Source of the DNA: Microvirga pakistanensis
Lineage (GTDB): Bacteria > Pseudomonadota > Alphaproteobacteria > Rhizobiales > Beijerinckiaceae
Length of the DNA: 64,000 nt
Reading direction: 5' to 3'
NCBI RefSeq assembly: GCF_004458765.1
Contig: NZ_SPJX01000187.1
Coordinates: 124,001 to 188,000, forward strand
Of the stretch, positions 32,907 to 42,687 are shown piece by piece. Made by a program: the position numbers and the translations under genes. How positions within the stretch are numbered: the first letter of the stretch is position 1; each line of letters starts with the position of its first letter. A model generated the notes under the pieces. The model ran no database searches. It was given only the letters and a program-made list of their open reading frames with translations, and was not told the DNA's origin.

Positions 32907-34850
32907 ATGAAAATTAACTATCGCCCCGAGATCGACGGGCTTCGCGCCATTGCTGTGGTTCCCGTAATTCTATTTCATGCCGGTTTTTCATGGTTCAGCG
33001 GAGGGTTCGTCGGCGTCGATGTATTCTTCGTCATCAGCGGCTTTCTTATTACATCTATCGTGCTGGCTGACCTCGAAGCCAGTCGCTTCAGCATCCGGAC
33101 TTTCTACGAACGTCGGGCAAGGCGTATCCTACCGGCGCTTTTCGTAGTTGTGGCAGCATGTGTTCCGGCAGCCTGGCTCCTGCTGCCTTACAGCCAGCTA
33201 GTCGAGTTCGGCCAGAGTGTCCTGAGTGTATCCGCATTCGTTTCCAACATTCATTTTTGGTTGAACACTGGGTACTTTGAAACAGAGTCTGAACTTAAAC
33301 CGCTCCTCCACACGTGGAGCCTCGCAGTCGAAGAGCAATATTATATAATATCGCCTATTCTGCTCTGGTTCCTCTGGACACGTGCCAAGGGTGCCATCGT
33401 CCCGCTGCTGAGTATCCTAGCGGTCGCCAGCATCATACTCGCTGAGCATGGTTCACAAGTTGCTCCTGAAGCAGCGTTCTTCCTGCCTCATACCCGTATC
33501 TGGGAGTTGGCTCTCGGTACACTCGCCGCCGTCCTCGTGATGCAAAACGGCGGAGTTCGTCAAAATGGTGTGTTGAGCCTCATAGGCTTAGCGATGATTG
33601 CGACGGCAATCTTCCTTTACGATGAGGCAACTCCTTTCCCGGGCGTTTACGCGCTTTTGCCAACGGTGGGGGCCGTGCTGGTACTCACGTTTACAGGGCC
33701 AGGCACTGCTGCTCATCGCTTGCTTAGTATGAAGCCGTTAGTCGGTATTGGCCTCGTAAGCTATTCCGCATACCTCTGGCATCAGCCCCTCTTTGCATTT
33801 GCGAGACATCTCAGCATCTCTGAGCCTGCGCCTTATGTAATGTTCGCACTGTCCGGTATCACAATGATACTGGCATATCTCAGTTGGCGCTTCGTTGAAC
33901 AACCTTTTCGGCGCTCGAACGCAATATCGCGTCACGCGATATTCAGCCTTTCGGGGGCGGGACTGGTTACGAGTGCAGCACTTGGCGTCTTCATCGCGCA
34001 CTCCGAATTGTCGCGCACGCGAATTACCTTAGGTGGAGAAAGTTTCGTCGCGCTGAGCAAGGAAACTAGCCCCAATTTGGGTCTCAGCGGTGCCTGTAGG
34101 CAGTTCACTACCGTGGAAAAATGTGCATCAGGGCCGAACCCCATAGCGGTACTTTGGGGTGACAGTTATGCCATGCACCTTGCACAAGCACTGCGCGACA
34201 GCCCTACCACACTGCCTTTCGCGCAGATGACGAAGTCAGCCTGTGCGCCGATTCTTGGAGTCGCCTACAATGGGCCAAGATATAATACAAAATGGGGCAT
34301 GGATTGCATCAAGCATAATGAACAGGTGCTTGAATGGCTCAAGGGGCAGCCGCACATCCGTTACGTCATTCTGTCATCGCCGTTCGGCCTCATAGGTGGG
34401 ATGAGCCAACTGACTTTGGCGACTGGCGACGTGATTAAGTCAGGTGACCTGAGTGAAACCCATTTTATCGAAACGATAAAACGTATTAAGAATCTTCGTA
34501 AGTCGGTGGTTATCGTCTCGCCTACTCCAGCAGCAGAATTCAATGTAGGCCGGTGTCTGGTCATCCAGAGCATTCTCGGTCGTACGCCAGATAATTGCCA
34601 CTTTCCGCTTGAAGGGCATGGCCGAGCCGGCCTTTATAAGAAGCTAGCCGATATATCCGCTCGTACCGGTGCGGGGCTTGTCCTGCTAAGTGACTTGATT
34701 TGCGAAGGAGGTCTTTGCCTAAGTTCTCAGAACGGGACGATGATCTTCCGCGACGGCGGACACCTTTCTCCCAAAGGATCGTCCCTATTAGGGCGTTCTA
34801 AGGATCTCTCTAAGAGGATAATAGCTGCAGCGGGTGCAGAGGGGATCTAA
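32907..34850 (+). CDS. membrane acyltransferase (family 3) with SGNH domain, O-antigen/capsule acetylation type
   Basis: The 647-residue protein starts at the ATG at 32907, giving MKINYRPEIDGLRAIAVV, the canonical start of OafA/YrhL-type enzymes. Blocks seen are FVGVDVFFVISGFLITSIV, FYERRARRILPALF and HTWSLAVEEQYYI; about ten membrane helices extend to residue 370. The C-terminal 270 residues contain a periplasmic SGNH esterase-like domain (VLWGDSYAMHL, and DGGHLSPKGSS with the Asp-x-x-His pair). It would move acetyl groups from the cytosol to a surface glycan. It lies between the two mutase copies. Confidence 0.93.
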   Translation: MKINYRPEIDGLRAIAVVPVILFHAGFSWFSGGFVGVDVFFVISGFLITSIVLADLEASRFSIRTFYERRARRILPALFVVVAACVPAAWLLLPYSQLVEFGQSVLSVSAFVSNIHFWLNTGYFETESELKPLLHTWSLAVEEQYYIISPILLWFLWTRAKGAIVPLLSILAVASIILAEHGSQVAPEAAFFLPHTRIWELALGTLAAVLVMQNGGVRQNGVLSLIGLAMIATAIFLYDEATPFPGVYALLPTVGAVLVLTFTGPGTAAHRLLSMKPLVGIGLVSYSAYLWHQPLFAFARHLSISEPAPYVMFALSGITMILAYLSWRFVEQPFRRSNAISRHAIFSLSGAGLVTSAALGVFIAHSELSRTRITLGGESFVALSKETSPNLGLSGACRQFTTVEKCASGPNPIAVLWGDSYAMHLAQALRDSPTTLPFAQMTKSACAPILGVAYNGPRYNTKWGMDCIKHNEQVLEWLKGQPHIRYVILSSPFGLIGGMSQLTLATGDVIKSGDLSETHFIETIKRIKNLRKSVVIVSPTPAAEFNVGRCLVIQSILGRTPDNCHFPLEGHGRAGLYKKLADISARTGAGLVLLSDLICEGGLCLSSQNGTMIFRDGGHLSPKGSSLLGRSKDLSKRIIAAAGAEGI

Positions 34851-34930
34851 GTACCTTGGCAAAGCGTCCGGAGCACAGGCCTGGGCAGCTGCCCATCTAC
34901 CGTCACTCTGCCCCCTCTATGAGATCAACT

Positions 34931-35308
34931 TCATCCAACTCTAATCTTGCCCCCGAAGAAGTTGATCAGCACCTCAATGCGGCCGCCTGACTGTACCTTC
35001 TGCACAACAGCCTGATGATCCGACATCGCGTCGCCGAGAAGGCTAGCCCGAGCACTAGGGCGGCATTTGGCCCTAAGGGTCTTCTTGCGGAACTGCTCCT
35101 CTTCGGCCCTTCGGACATGATCGATGTCATCCGCTAACTCGCACTCTTGTAGCCTAGAGAGCGGCTGCGGGAAGTTGGCTTGCCCCTCTTGCACCCTTGC
35201 CTGCTGCACCATCATGGGTGTGCCTTCGTTGCGCACGAGGCTATACAACGAAATCTCGGCTGTGATGGAAATGGCCCGCGTTTGACGGATTCCGCTGGTC
35301 CATCTCAC
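34931..35308 (-). pseudogene. possible NusG/RfaH-like antiterminator remnant
   Basis: The C-terminal part of this frame (AVVQKVQSGGRIEVLINFFG, then GKIRV) resembles the KOW domain of NusG-family proteins. A one-base frameshift at the end would restore a DEVDLIEGAE tail like the normal family end. The preceding 70 residues do not form a recognisable NusG N-terminal domain, and no good start is present. RfaH-type NusG paralogues are often found beside polysaccharide operons. The call rests on a short stretch only. Confidence 0.4.
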
Positions 35309-35327
35309 GCAGGTGAGGATGACCAGA

Positions 35328-35666
35328 CCTCCTCAGAGTACCCCGGAAGGAACCGGGCCTGTCCCTGGACGCAATTAGCCTCAGTACCCTATTAATCTGC
35401 TGATGATAAACGCAGATACACACCAAGCTGACGCAACGGGTGCAAGTTCACTGAAATTCGGCACGAGCGGCCTGCGAGGGCTTGTCACGGAGCTCAATGG
35501 AGTTCCGGCCTATGCCTACACGCGCGCGTTCGCGGAGATGCTCAAGGAGGACGGCGCCGCGGCCGGCATGAATAGGACGGTGCTGGTCGGACGAGACCTG
35601 CGTGGGAGCAGCCCCAGCATCGCGCGGCTGTGTTGCGCAGCATTGGACGATGCGGAGCTTGCTCCG
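35328..35666. repeat. direct repeat copy B (5' region of the complete phosphohexomutase)
   Basis: This is the counterpart of the repeat at 32350-32688. It includes the leader and the first 88 codons of the complete gene. Confidence 0.85.
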
Positions 35667-36878
35667 GAAGATTGCGGTCCTCTGCCGACACCCGCATTGG
35701 CCTACCAGGCGATGAGGTGCGGTGTTCCTGCAGTCATGGTAACAGGCAGCCATATCCCGGAGGATCGTAACGGCTTGAAATTCTATCGAACCGAGGGTGA
35801 GATCGATAAGCAGGATGAAACTCGTATTCTCGCTCTTCATGCCAGACTAAATGTGCGAGGCATGCCTGATTCCGGTCAGGGGTTCCAAGGTGTGACGCCA
35901 GGCAAGGACCCGATTGCTGCATACAAAGCGCGCTATCTGGAGTACTTTGGCGCTTGGTCGCTCTCCGGCCTCACCATCGGTGTCTATCAGCATTCCTCTG
36001 TGGCTCGTGATCTCCTTGTCGAGGTCCTTGAAGCACTCGGTGCCCGAACAGTTCCGCTTGGGCGCGCAACAAGCTTCATTCCCGTCGATACCGAGGCCCT
36101 GCGGGAAGAGGATGAGCTTTTAATGCAGCAATGGGCCGGCGAGCAGGCCCTCGATGCCATTGTCTCGACAGACGGCGATGCGGATCGTCCCCTGATCGCA
36201 GATGGAACGGGTGCGTTCCTGCGCGGTGATCTCGTCGGAGCCATCACAGCGCGCTATCTCGGCGCCGACGCACTTGTGACACCCGTTACCTCGAATTCGG
36301 CTCTGGAGGAATCTGGGTTATTCAGGCGTGTTATTCGCACCAAGGTTGGATCGCCATATGTGATTGAAGGAATGTCTGAAGCGAAGCGATCCGGCGCACA
36401 GGTCGTCGTCGGCTTCGAGGCCAATGGCGGTGTCTTGCTCGGTTCGGACGTGGAGCGGGACGGGCGCTGTCTCACGGCGCTTCCCACCCGCGATGCCATG
36501 CTGCCCATCCTGTGCGTTCTGAGTGAGATGGCCGTCCGGGCGCAGCCTCTTGCCGACATCGCAGCTGACCTCTCTTTCAAGGTTGCGATGAGCAACCGCT
36601 TGAAGAATGTCGCCAGTGAACGGGCGGGCTTCCTTCTTTCCAGGCTCCAGCAGGACATCGCGTTCCGCAGAGATCTGTTCGCCCCCCTCGGCGGTGTCGC
36701 GGGCCTTGACGCGCGTGACGGGCTGCGCATCACCGCAAACAATGGGGAAGTCGTTCACTTCCGTGCGTCAGGCAACGCCCCCGAGCTGCGTGTTTACGTT
36801 GAGGCAAGTAGCTCATCGCGCGCGGAAAGCCTTCTCAATTGGGGGCTCTCTGTCGCGGCGCACCAGATCGGAAGCTGA
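35403..36878 (+). CDS. phosphomannomutase/phosphoglucomutase (alpha-D-phosphohexomutase)
   Basis: The 491-residue enzyme shows all four motifs of the family. These are VMVTGSHIPEDRNGLKFY (phosphoserine loop, Ser116), STDGDADRPL (Mg2+ site, about 255-264), VVGFEANGGVLLG (sugar specificity) and HFRASGNAPELRVY (phosphate binding). It interconverts hexose 6- and 1-phosphates, supplying GDP- or NDP-sugar synthesis for the nearby glycan genes. The TGSHIP loop differs from the common TASHNP. The 5' 270 coding bases are duplicated at 32425. Confidence 0.92.
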   Translation: MINADTHQADATGASSLKFGTSGLRGLVTELNGVPAYAYTRAFAEMLKEDGAAAGMNRTVLVGRDLRGSSPSIARLCCAALDDAELAPEDCGPLPTPALAYQAMRCGVPAVMVTGSHIPEDRNGLKFYRTEGEIDKQDETRILALHARLNVRGMPDSGQGFQGVTPGKDPIAAYKARYLEYFGAWSLSGLTIGVYQHSSVARDLLVEVLEALGARTVPLGRATSFIPVDTEALREEDELLMQQWAGEQALDAIVSTDGDADRPLIADGTGAFLRGDLVGAITARYLGADALVTPVTSNSALEESGLFRRVIRTKVGSPYVIEGMSEAKRSGAQVVVGFEANGGVLLGSDVERDGRCLTALPTRDAMLPILCVLSEMAVRAQPLADIAADLSFKVAMSNRLKNVASERAGFLLSRLQQDIAFRRDLFAPLGGVAGLDARDGLRITANNGEVVHFRASGNAPELRVYVEASSSSRAESLLNWGLSVAAHQIGS

Positions 36879-37048
36879 TTGTCTTAGTGATTAGTGGGCA
36901 ATGCGAGACTCTAGGCGAAGCCGCTGTCCTCGCTCGGAGGTCGTAGCGGGCTACTTTGACGGCCAGAGTCCTCGCGACGACGAAGAGGGCACCTACCTTT
37001 AATGGCATTCTACAAGAATTTGTGAGCCTATTGCCCAGGTACCCTAGG

Positions 37049-38020
37049 TTAAAGCCAGAGGTCTGATCCATAAACACGGTCTGCGTTGATTCTCACCTCG
37101 ATCGAGAAGTCCGCTACAGCATCACCGTCCACATCACCGCTGAGACGAATACCCTTGGTGCTCGGATCCCATTCGAGTTCGCCGGCAGTTCCCGTGAACT
37201 CCGCGACCCAGGCAAAGCTCTGATTGCCTGGCTGATTGGTGTTCGCGTCGATATCAACAAGATCAATGGTGTCTACGCCACGCTCGAAATCGAAAACGAT
37301 GTCGCGAATGGCATACGCTACTCCACTATGTGAAAGGGCTGTGTAGGAGAATACGTCTTCGCCGTCACCCCCGGTTAGAAGATCCCGCCCGCGATCTCCC
37401 CGCAGGGAATCAACACCGTCTCCGCCTTGCAGTGCGTCATCGCCGGTTCCGCCATAGAGAAGGTCGCTGCCGCTTTCCCCATTAAGATTGTCGTTGCCGC
37501 TAAGCCCTCTCACAAGATCAGCTCCAGCGCCGCTATAGACGACATCACCATGGCTGTCGCCGAGAAGAGTATCATGGACCTCCATCCCACTCACATGCGT
37601 GTAGCCGGGCACTTCTGAGCGCTCGATTCCAAGTGGTAAATTCCGGTTGGGGCTAATCCCGACAGTATGGAGGGCTGAGGCAACCACCGTGTTGCTGTTC
37701 AGTTCGCCGTAGTCCACCTCCTGAATGCCAATATTGGTGGCGTGTTGAACCATCAAGCTCCACACGTCTTCGGGATCACGGCCACTGAGGTTCAGGATTG
37801 TATGTCGGCGCTCCTCCAGCGTATCAGATCCCCGGGCGTCCTCGGATAAAGCCAACGGGATACCCGCTTGAATCTCGAGTTCCAGGTCAGATCCCGGGCC
37901 GCCTCGGATGACCTCCTCCTCAAGGATCTCACCGTCGGATGTCATAACGGTCTTCACCAGGTAGAGGTGCCTGATGCCTCCCAAAAGATTCTTGGCTTCA
38001 ATGGCGATGGTGGTAGGCAT
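37049..38020 (-). CDS. RTX calcium-binding secreted protein
   Basis: The 323 residues lack a Sec signal. Residues 155-225 hold glycine-rich nonapeptide RTX repeats (GAGADLVRGLSGNDNLNG, GGTGDDALQGGDGVDSLRGD, GRDLLTGGDGEDVF). A serralysin-type C-terminal segment (DIVFDFERGVDTIDL) follows and the protein ends in YGSDLWL. These are features of substrates of type I secretion systems, whose signal is C-terminal and uncleaved. The N-terminal 150 residues show no recognised enzyme domain. No type I secretion genes are in the window. Confidence 0.87.
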   Translation of the reverse strand: MPTTIAIEAKNLLGGIRHLYLVKTVMTSDGEILEEEVIRGGPGSDLELEIQAGIPLALSEDARGSDTLEERRHTILNLSGRDPEDVWSLMVQHATNIGIQEVDYGELNSNTVVASALHTVGISPNRNLPLGIERSEVPGYTHVSGMEVHDTLLGDSHGDVVYSGAGADLVRGLSGNDNLNGESGSDLLYGGTGDDALQGGDGVDSLRGDRGRDLLTGGDGEDVFSYTALSHSGVAYAIRDIVFDFERGVDTIDLVDIDANTNQPGNQSFAWVAEFTGTAGELEWDPSTKGIRLSGDVDGDAVADFSIEVRINADRVYGSDLWL

Positions 38021-38235
38021 CGGAGCATCCCTCGTATCGCTGCAATGACTTCAACTCTGAAGCGCCAAGTTTGTTCAACGATGTTAAGAAAAAAATCCAC
38101 TCGTCGAGAGCCTGCATCATAGGACGTGTCTCCAAAGGGCTTTGATCTTTCTAAAAGCGTCCCTGAAATTATTGAGTGCCGCTGTTTAGTTTCACTCCCC
38201 GGAGGTTGGTCATAGTCTTGTCACCTCGACAATGC

Positions 38236-38433
38236 TCACCGGAAATGGACACAAGCCTCCTCAGGCTTTCCCCTTTGCCCCGTCCAATCAAGCCACGTCT
38301 CATCCTTGGGCGCCACCAGTTCACGCAACATGCGGATTGTATCAGCTGCCTCAAGGAGAAGGGCAGACAGCTCCTCCGGCACCTCGTCAGCCGCTTGGTC
38401 CAATCGTTCAGGGATCTCTGGCGGGGTGCTCAT
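38236..38433 (-). CDS. small hypothetical helical protein
   Basis: From the ATG at 38433 the 65 residues read STPPEIPERLDQAADEVPEE then LSALLLEAADTIRMLREL, an amphipathic helical pattern seen in many small alphaproteobacterial accessory or phage-type proteins. It lies alone in a 600-bp gap. A GGAG sits 11 bases upstream of the start, somewhat far. I do not recognise a function. Confidence 0.4.
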   Translation of the reverse strand: MSTPPEIPERLDQAADEVPEELSALLLEAADTIRMLRELVAPKDETWLDWTGQRGKPEEACVHFR

Positions 38434-38642
38434 CAGATCTCTGGCTCCAACAGCCACTCGACAGGCACATTATCCCGCAGGGTGCCTTTATCCCCAAGTG
38501 AGGAATTCTCGTTATCAAACGGCAACGGCGAACAATCGCCTCAGCTGCTTACCAGTCACTCGATGCTACAGAGGCGCCTGTTATGTTTCGGTCCCGGCGG
38601 CGTCAGGAGCAGAAGGATCACGCCTTTACGGTGCCTAGGATG

Positions 38643-39539
38643 TTACTCCTGATTCAGTGGTCCGAGACGGCCGCTGATGCTATGGACGACCCCTAGTCCC
38701 ATTAGTTTGAGTCGCAAACCGCGGTGATCCGCAAAGATTGTATATATCGCGAGAAAGGTTAAGCTCCTGCGGATGAGATACAGTCTCCAGGCCAGCGGTG
38801 TATAATGTTGTCGTGCTAGCCAAAGGGCATTCCGCACCCAATAGTAATCCCGCACTGGTGCATGGACAGCAACCTGACGACGCCCAACATTAACTGTTCC
38901 ACTTCCAAGCTGGTGATCAACTGCAGCTGTTGGAAGAACAAAGACTGGAAGTCCAATGGCTCGGGCCCTCAGGCACCAATCTACATCGACAAGGTCGATG
39001 AAAAGCCTTTCATTGAATTTCCCAACTGCCTCAAAGGCTGCGATCGGTATTAGTGACCCTGACGCTATGATGAAGTCACTCGGGATAGCTTGCATCTTTG
39101 CTTCTAAGGGGACTCGCGCAAGCTGAAGCCCGGCCGAGCGATAAGCCTGGGTGTGGCGCTTGCTGTGGATCTCGAAGTAAGCCGGGCCGATGGCCGCAAT
39201 GGCACCGTGCTCTCTCTCCAAGCTTTGCAACTGATGCGACAAATTGTCGATCACCCCAGGTGATAGAATGGTATCTTGATCGAGCAAGAGCACATGGGAA
39301 AATTGGTCTCGCTGGGCCAAAGCAATGCCCTGGTTCTGGGCCGCTGCAATCCCAGCGTTCTGGTGGTTCGCAATGAAGGCGGCCCCTAACTTCGAAGCGA
39401 TCTGATGGATGCTGTCTGCATTGGACGATCCGTTATCGACCACAAGAACTGCGTGAACTTGAGGGGCGACTGCCTGGAGCACGTCAAGCAGCAGAGCAGG
39501 GTCTGGATTGAAGGTAACCGCGATAGCTAGAACCCGCAT
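38643..39539 (-). CDS. family 2 glycosyltransferase, rhamnosyltransferase-like
   Basis: This is a 298-residue GT2. The ATG at 39539 gives MRVLAIAVTFNPDPALLLDV; the longer frame adds only eight non-conserved residues. Blocks are AVLVVDNGSSNADSI, LLLDQDTILSPG (DXD-type DQD) and FIDLVDVDWCLRARAIGLPV, with GTVNVGRRQVAVHAPVRDYY behind. The D.DT.L.P and DVDW.LR combination is typical of WbbL/RfbN-type rhamnosyltransferases. The rmlBCDA genes for dTDP-rhamnose lie 8 kb away in the same locus. It is transcribed divergently from the DUF616 gene. Confidence 0.86.
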   Translation of the reverse strand: MRVLAIAVTFNPDPALLLDVLQAVAPQVHAVLVVDNGSSNADSIHQIASKLGAAFIANHQNAGIAAAQNQGIALAQRDQFSHVLLLDQDTILSPGVIDNLSHQLQSLEREHGAIAAIGPAYFEIHSKRHTQAYRSAGLQLARVPLEAKMQAIPSDFIIASGSLIPIAAFEAVGKFNERLFIDLVDVDWCLRARAIGLPVFVLPTAAVDHQLGSGTVNVGRRQVAVHAPVRDYYWVRNALWLARQHYTPLAWRLYLIRRSLTFLAIYTIFADHRGLRLKLMGLGVVHSISGRLGPLNQE

Positions 39540-39837
39540 TTGGATTGCTCCAAGTTCAAACAAAGCCTCCTAGATGGGTCACGAATCATGGGCAGGGGGC
39601 TCTTGTCAGGATACATTTATGAAATACTACAGCAATGCGCCGTTCAGCTCATGCAACCTAAATTTGTAAGGTCGTACCCATGCGATCTGTGGCAGAGGAT
39701 GCCATCAGCCATTCATCAGGGGTTGGGGGATTCTCAATGTTCTACTATAGCATCTTAGATGTCGTTGTTTGGCCTCAGTTGGCGGGAATCGCGTGCTCTC
39801 GCTGAGACTTTGAAGGGACCAATCTTGGCAATTTCAG
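39540..39837. other. divergent intergenic region
   Basis: This 298-bp interval separates the rhamnosyltransferase-like gene (leftward) and the DUF616 gene (rightward), so it should contain both promoters. I see no exact palindrome or strong hairpin in it. Confidence 0.4.
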
Positions 39838-40830
39838 ATGGGAAAGGTCGATGGACAGGCGGACGATAAGATGAGTGTCTTGCTTTCAGCCAGAGTACAG
39901 AAGCCTATGCAGTGCTTCTCCAGTTGGTTCTCACGCTTGGCCGATGCCAGCCGGCGTGTGCTTAGTACGGCTAAGGATACAACTATCATATGCATGCCAA
40001 GAACAGTCGTTCAAATCGTAGCAGGTAATCGATGGCAGGTGAGGGAAGATATTGAGGATCAGGTCGCTGCTTACCGACTTTCTTGCAGAAAAGGCAGGCG
40101 GAAGATGGTCTTATATACAGCAGCTTTTGGTGATGCTGATCCATTACTGCTTCCTGATATCATCGATCCAGATGTTGATTATATCTGTTATACAGACCGG
40201 CCTCGCAATGATTATGGAGTCTGGCAGCTGCGTTCAGCGCCTTATTCTCATTCCGATCGCACGCGGATTGCACGCTATGTAAAGATGCATCCTCATCAGT
40301 TGTTTCCGACCCACGAAGTCGCCGTCTGGATAGACGCCAATATCCTTCTGAAAGGCGACATCCAGAAATACATTGAGATGGTTAGAGGAGTCGGAGCGCA
40401 GATGGGCCTGATCGCTCATCCTGATCGAAACTGCTTTTATGAGGAGGTTGAGGCTTGCAAGCGGTTCGGTAAGGACAGGGCCGGAATAATCGATGCGCAA
40501 GCGAACAACTATCGAGCCAATGGCCTGCCTTATAAGCAGCCCTTATACGAAACAGGCTTCATGGTCGTGCAACTCCAGGATGCAAAATCTATCGCGGCCC
40601 TCCAACTTTGGTGGCAGCAAATTGAGCAATTCAGCCGCCGTGATCAACTCGGTCTAAGTTGGGTCACTCACCAAATGCCGGAGCTAAACATAATTTCGCT
40701 CCTACCCCGCGGTAGCTCCGTCAGAAATCACGAGGATTTTCGATATTACCGCCACAGCTACGCACGGGCATTGATAGTTCCCAAGGTTGTCGAGCGGCTT
40801 GGTTCTGTCTCACACCCAATAGATCAGTGA
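39838..40830 (+). CDS. TOD1/MUCI70 (DUF616) family glycosyltransferase
   Basis: This protein has 330 residues. After about 85 residues of poorly conserved lead-in, the domain runs RKMVLYTAAFGDADPLLLPD, DYICYTDRPRNDYGVWQLR, PHQLFPTHEVAVWIDANILL (DXD-like DAN) and HPDRNCFYEEVEACKRFGKD, ending near SSVRNHEDFRYYRHSY. This is DUF616, a GT-A-like family. It is a close paralogue of the central module of the 44292-47501 protein. An ATG at 39871 is an alternative start. The acceptor is unknown. Confidence 0.83.
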   Translation: MGKVDGQADDKMSVLLSARVQKPMQCFSSWFSRLADASRRVLSTAKDTTIICMPRTVVQIVAGNRWQVREDIEDQVAAYRLSCRKGRRKMVLYTAAFGDADPLLLPDIIDPDVDYICYTDRPRNDYGVWQLRSAPYSHSDRTRIARYVKMHPHQLFPTHEVAVWIDANILLKGDIQKYIEMVRGVGAQMGLIAHPDRNCFYEEVEACKRFGKDRAGIIDAQANNYRANGLPYKQPLYETGFMVVQLQDAKSIAALQLWWQQIEQFSRRDQLGLSWVTHQMPELNIISLLPRGSSVRNHEDFRYYRHSYARALIVPKVVERLGSVSHPIDQ

Positions 40831-41123
40831 GTGTGCGAAACGTTGTTAAGACTGAAATACGTTCGCAACAGCACGGGATTCTTGACGCCGGTTTGAACTT
40901 GGAACTGCGAAGCCTCAGCGCACGCTCTAACCATCATGTTATAACAACAAAAGGCCATGCTGTCGCCATTGGCTTCAAGAGAGCAGACTGGATAGCATTT
41001 TTTCGCAGGCTTACGCGGTTTGTGCCTGCTTCCAGCGGGGTTGCTGCCTGGGCCATGAGAAGGTATAGCGGCATTCGAACGTTCCTGCCGGACGTCGGCT
41101 GGATGCCTTCCCTTTCTGATTAG
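40827..41123 (+). CDS. hypothetical protein (98 aa), doubtful
   Basis: A GTG overlaps the stop of the preceding gene as GTGA, a coupling arrangement, and opens a 98-codon frame. The product is Arg-rich without recognisable motif (SARSNHHVITTKGHAVAIGF; RADWIAFFRRLTRFV). Without it, about 370 bp before the dehydrogenase gene would be empty. Evidence is limited to frame length and overlap. Confidence 0.25.
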   Translation: MSVRNVVKTEIRSQQHGILDAGLNLELRSLSARSNHHVITTKGHAVAIGFKRADWIAFFRRLTRFVPASSGVAAWAMRRYSGIRTFLPDVGWMPSLSD

Positions 41124-41197
41124 GCGGGTGCAGAACATTGACGCTTTCCTAGCAAGTGTTGTCTCGCTTCGCGTCCTTTTGGAAGGGAATCAATCCA

Positions 41198-42529
41198 ATG
41201 AGGTTAGATTCGAGCTTTCCGATGAACAAAGATCTGCTGCTGAAGAAGTTGAACGACAAGACGGCTGTTATCGGAATTGTCGGGCTCGGCTATGTCGGTT
41301 TGCCTCTGTCTCTTCGCTATTCAGAGGTTGGCTATAAGGTCATTGGCTTCGATATCGATCAGAAAAAAGTCGATATCTTAACTAATGGGCAGACTTACAT
41401 TGAGCACATTGGGGCTGAGGGAGTTGCCAGAGCCGTCAGAAGTGGCTTTGAGCCAACGACTGATCTCTCACGGGCACGTGATGTGGACGCTCTGATCCTG
41501 TGTGTCCCCACGCCCCTGAACAAGTATCGCGAGCCGGACCTTAGCTATGTGTTGAATACGGTTGATGCGCTTGTGCCCTATCTCCGGAGCGGCCAGATCA
41601 TCTCGCTCGAAAGCACGACTTATCCGGGCACCACTGAAGAAGAGTTGAAGCCGCGCATTGAGGGGACTGGCTTGACGGTCGGTGAGGATGTGTTCCTCGT
41701 GTTCTCGCCTGAGCGTGAGGATCCGGGTAACGCCAAATTCACCACCCATAGCATCCCGAAGGTGTGTGGCGGCACGACCCCGTCGTGTCTGCAGGTTGGC
41801 CTCGCTCTCTATGGCCATGTCATCGACACGGTTGTTCCTGTAAGTTCGACTAGGGCCGCCGAACTGACGAAGCTCCTCGAGAACATCCATCGTGCGGTCA
41901 ATATCGGTCTCGTCAATGAGATGAAGATTATCGCCGACCGGATGGGGATTGACATCCATGAGGTCATCCGCGCGGCTGCAACCAAACCCTTTGGCTTCGT
42001 GCCGTATTATCCTGGGCCGGGCTTGGGAGGGCACTGCATTCCGATCGATCCGTTCTATCTAACATGGAAGGCGCGGGAATATGGGCTTCACACGCGCTTC
42101 ATCGAGCTTGCCGGCGAGATCAACAGCACGATGCCCGAATGGGTGGTCGAGAAGATTACCGAGGCTTTGAATGACCGCGAGAAACCAATCCGCGGAAGCC
42201 GCATCCTCGTCCTTGGCATCGCCTACAAGAAGAATGTTGACGACATGCGGGAGTCGCCTTCCGTAGAGCTGATGAGCCTGCTGCAGGCTAAGGGCGCACG
42301 CATTGCGTACAGCGACCCACACGTGCCGAGCTTTCCGAAGATGCGGCGCTATTCCTTCGATCTCAAAAGCGTTGAGCTGACGCCAAAAACGCTGGCCAGC
42401 TTCGACGTTGTTTTGCTGGCAACAGACCACGACATCTTCGATTACGAGTCCATCGAAACGCATGCGAAGCTGATTGTTGATACTCGCGGACGGTACCTCG
42501 GGGCGCGCAGCAACGTAGTTAAGGCCTGA
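41198..42529 (+). CDS. UDP-N-acetyl-D-glucosamine 6-dehydrogenase-type nucleotide-sugar dehydrogenase
   Basis: The ATG at 41198 has GGAAGGG ten bases upstream and gives 443 residues. It has a Rossmann NAD site ([20 protein letters not shown]), a UDPGP/MDH central domain ([31 protein letters not shown]), the catalytic cysteine in [20 protein letters not shown], and a C-terminal UDP-binding domain ([19 protein letters not shown]). The [12 protein letters not shown] variant is typical of WbpA/TviB-like enzymes that oxidise UDP-GlcNAc or UDP-GalNAc to the uronic acid. It opens the second glycan operon. Confidence 0.9.
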   Translation: MRLDSSFPMNKDLLLKKLNDKTAVIGIVGLGYVGLPLSLRYSEVGYKVIGFDIDQKKVDILTNGQTYIEHIGAEGVARAVRSGFEPTTDLSRARDVDALILCVPTPLNKYREPDLSYVLNTVDALVPYLRSGQIISLESTTYPGTTEEELKPRIEGTGLTVGEDVFLVFSPEREDPGNAKFTTHSIPKVCGGTTPSCLQVGLALYGHVIDTVVPVSSTRAAELTKLLENIHRAVNIGLVNEMKIIADRMGIDIHEVIRAAATKPFGFVPYYPGPGLGGHCIPIDPFYLTWKAREYGLHTRFIELAGEINSTMPEWVVEKITEALNDREKPIRGSRILVLGIAYKKNVDDMRESPSVELMSLLQAKGARIAYSDPHVPSFPKMRRYSFDLKSVELTPKTLASFDVVLLATDHDIFDYESIETHAKLIVDTRGRYLGARSNVVKA

Positions 42530-42687
42530 ATGAATATGCAGATCGCAAGTAGGACTCGGTCGGCTTCCGATGGGTCAGAGCGTATTGCCCAATTCAAGCC
42601 GCTTCGTTTTGCTCTCGTTCACTTTAGAGCATATGAAGAGACACGCGCATTTGGAGGGTGGCAATTATCACCTGAAGGACAGAAGCA

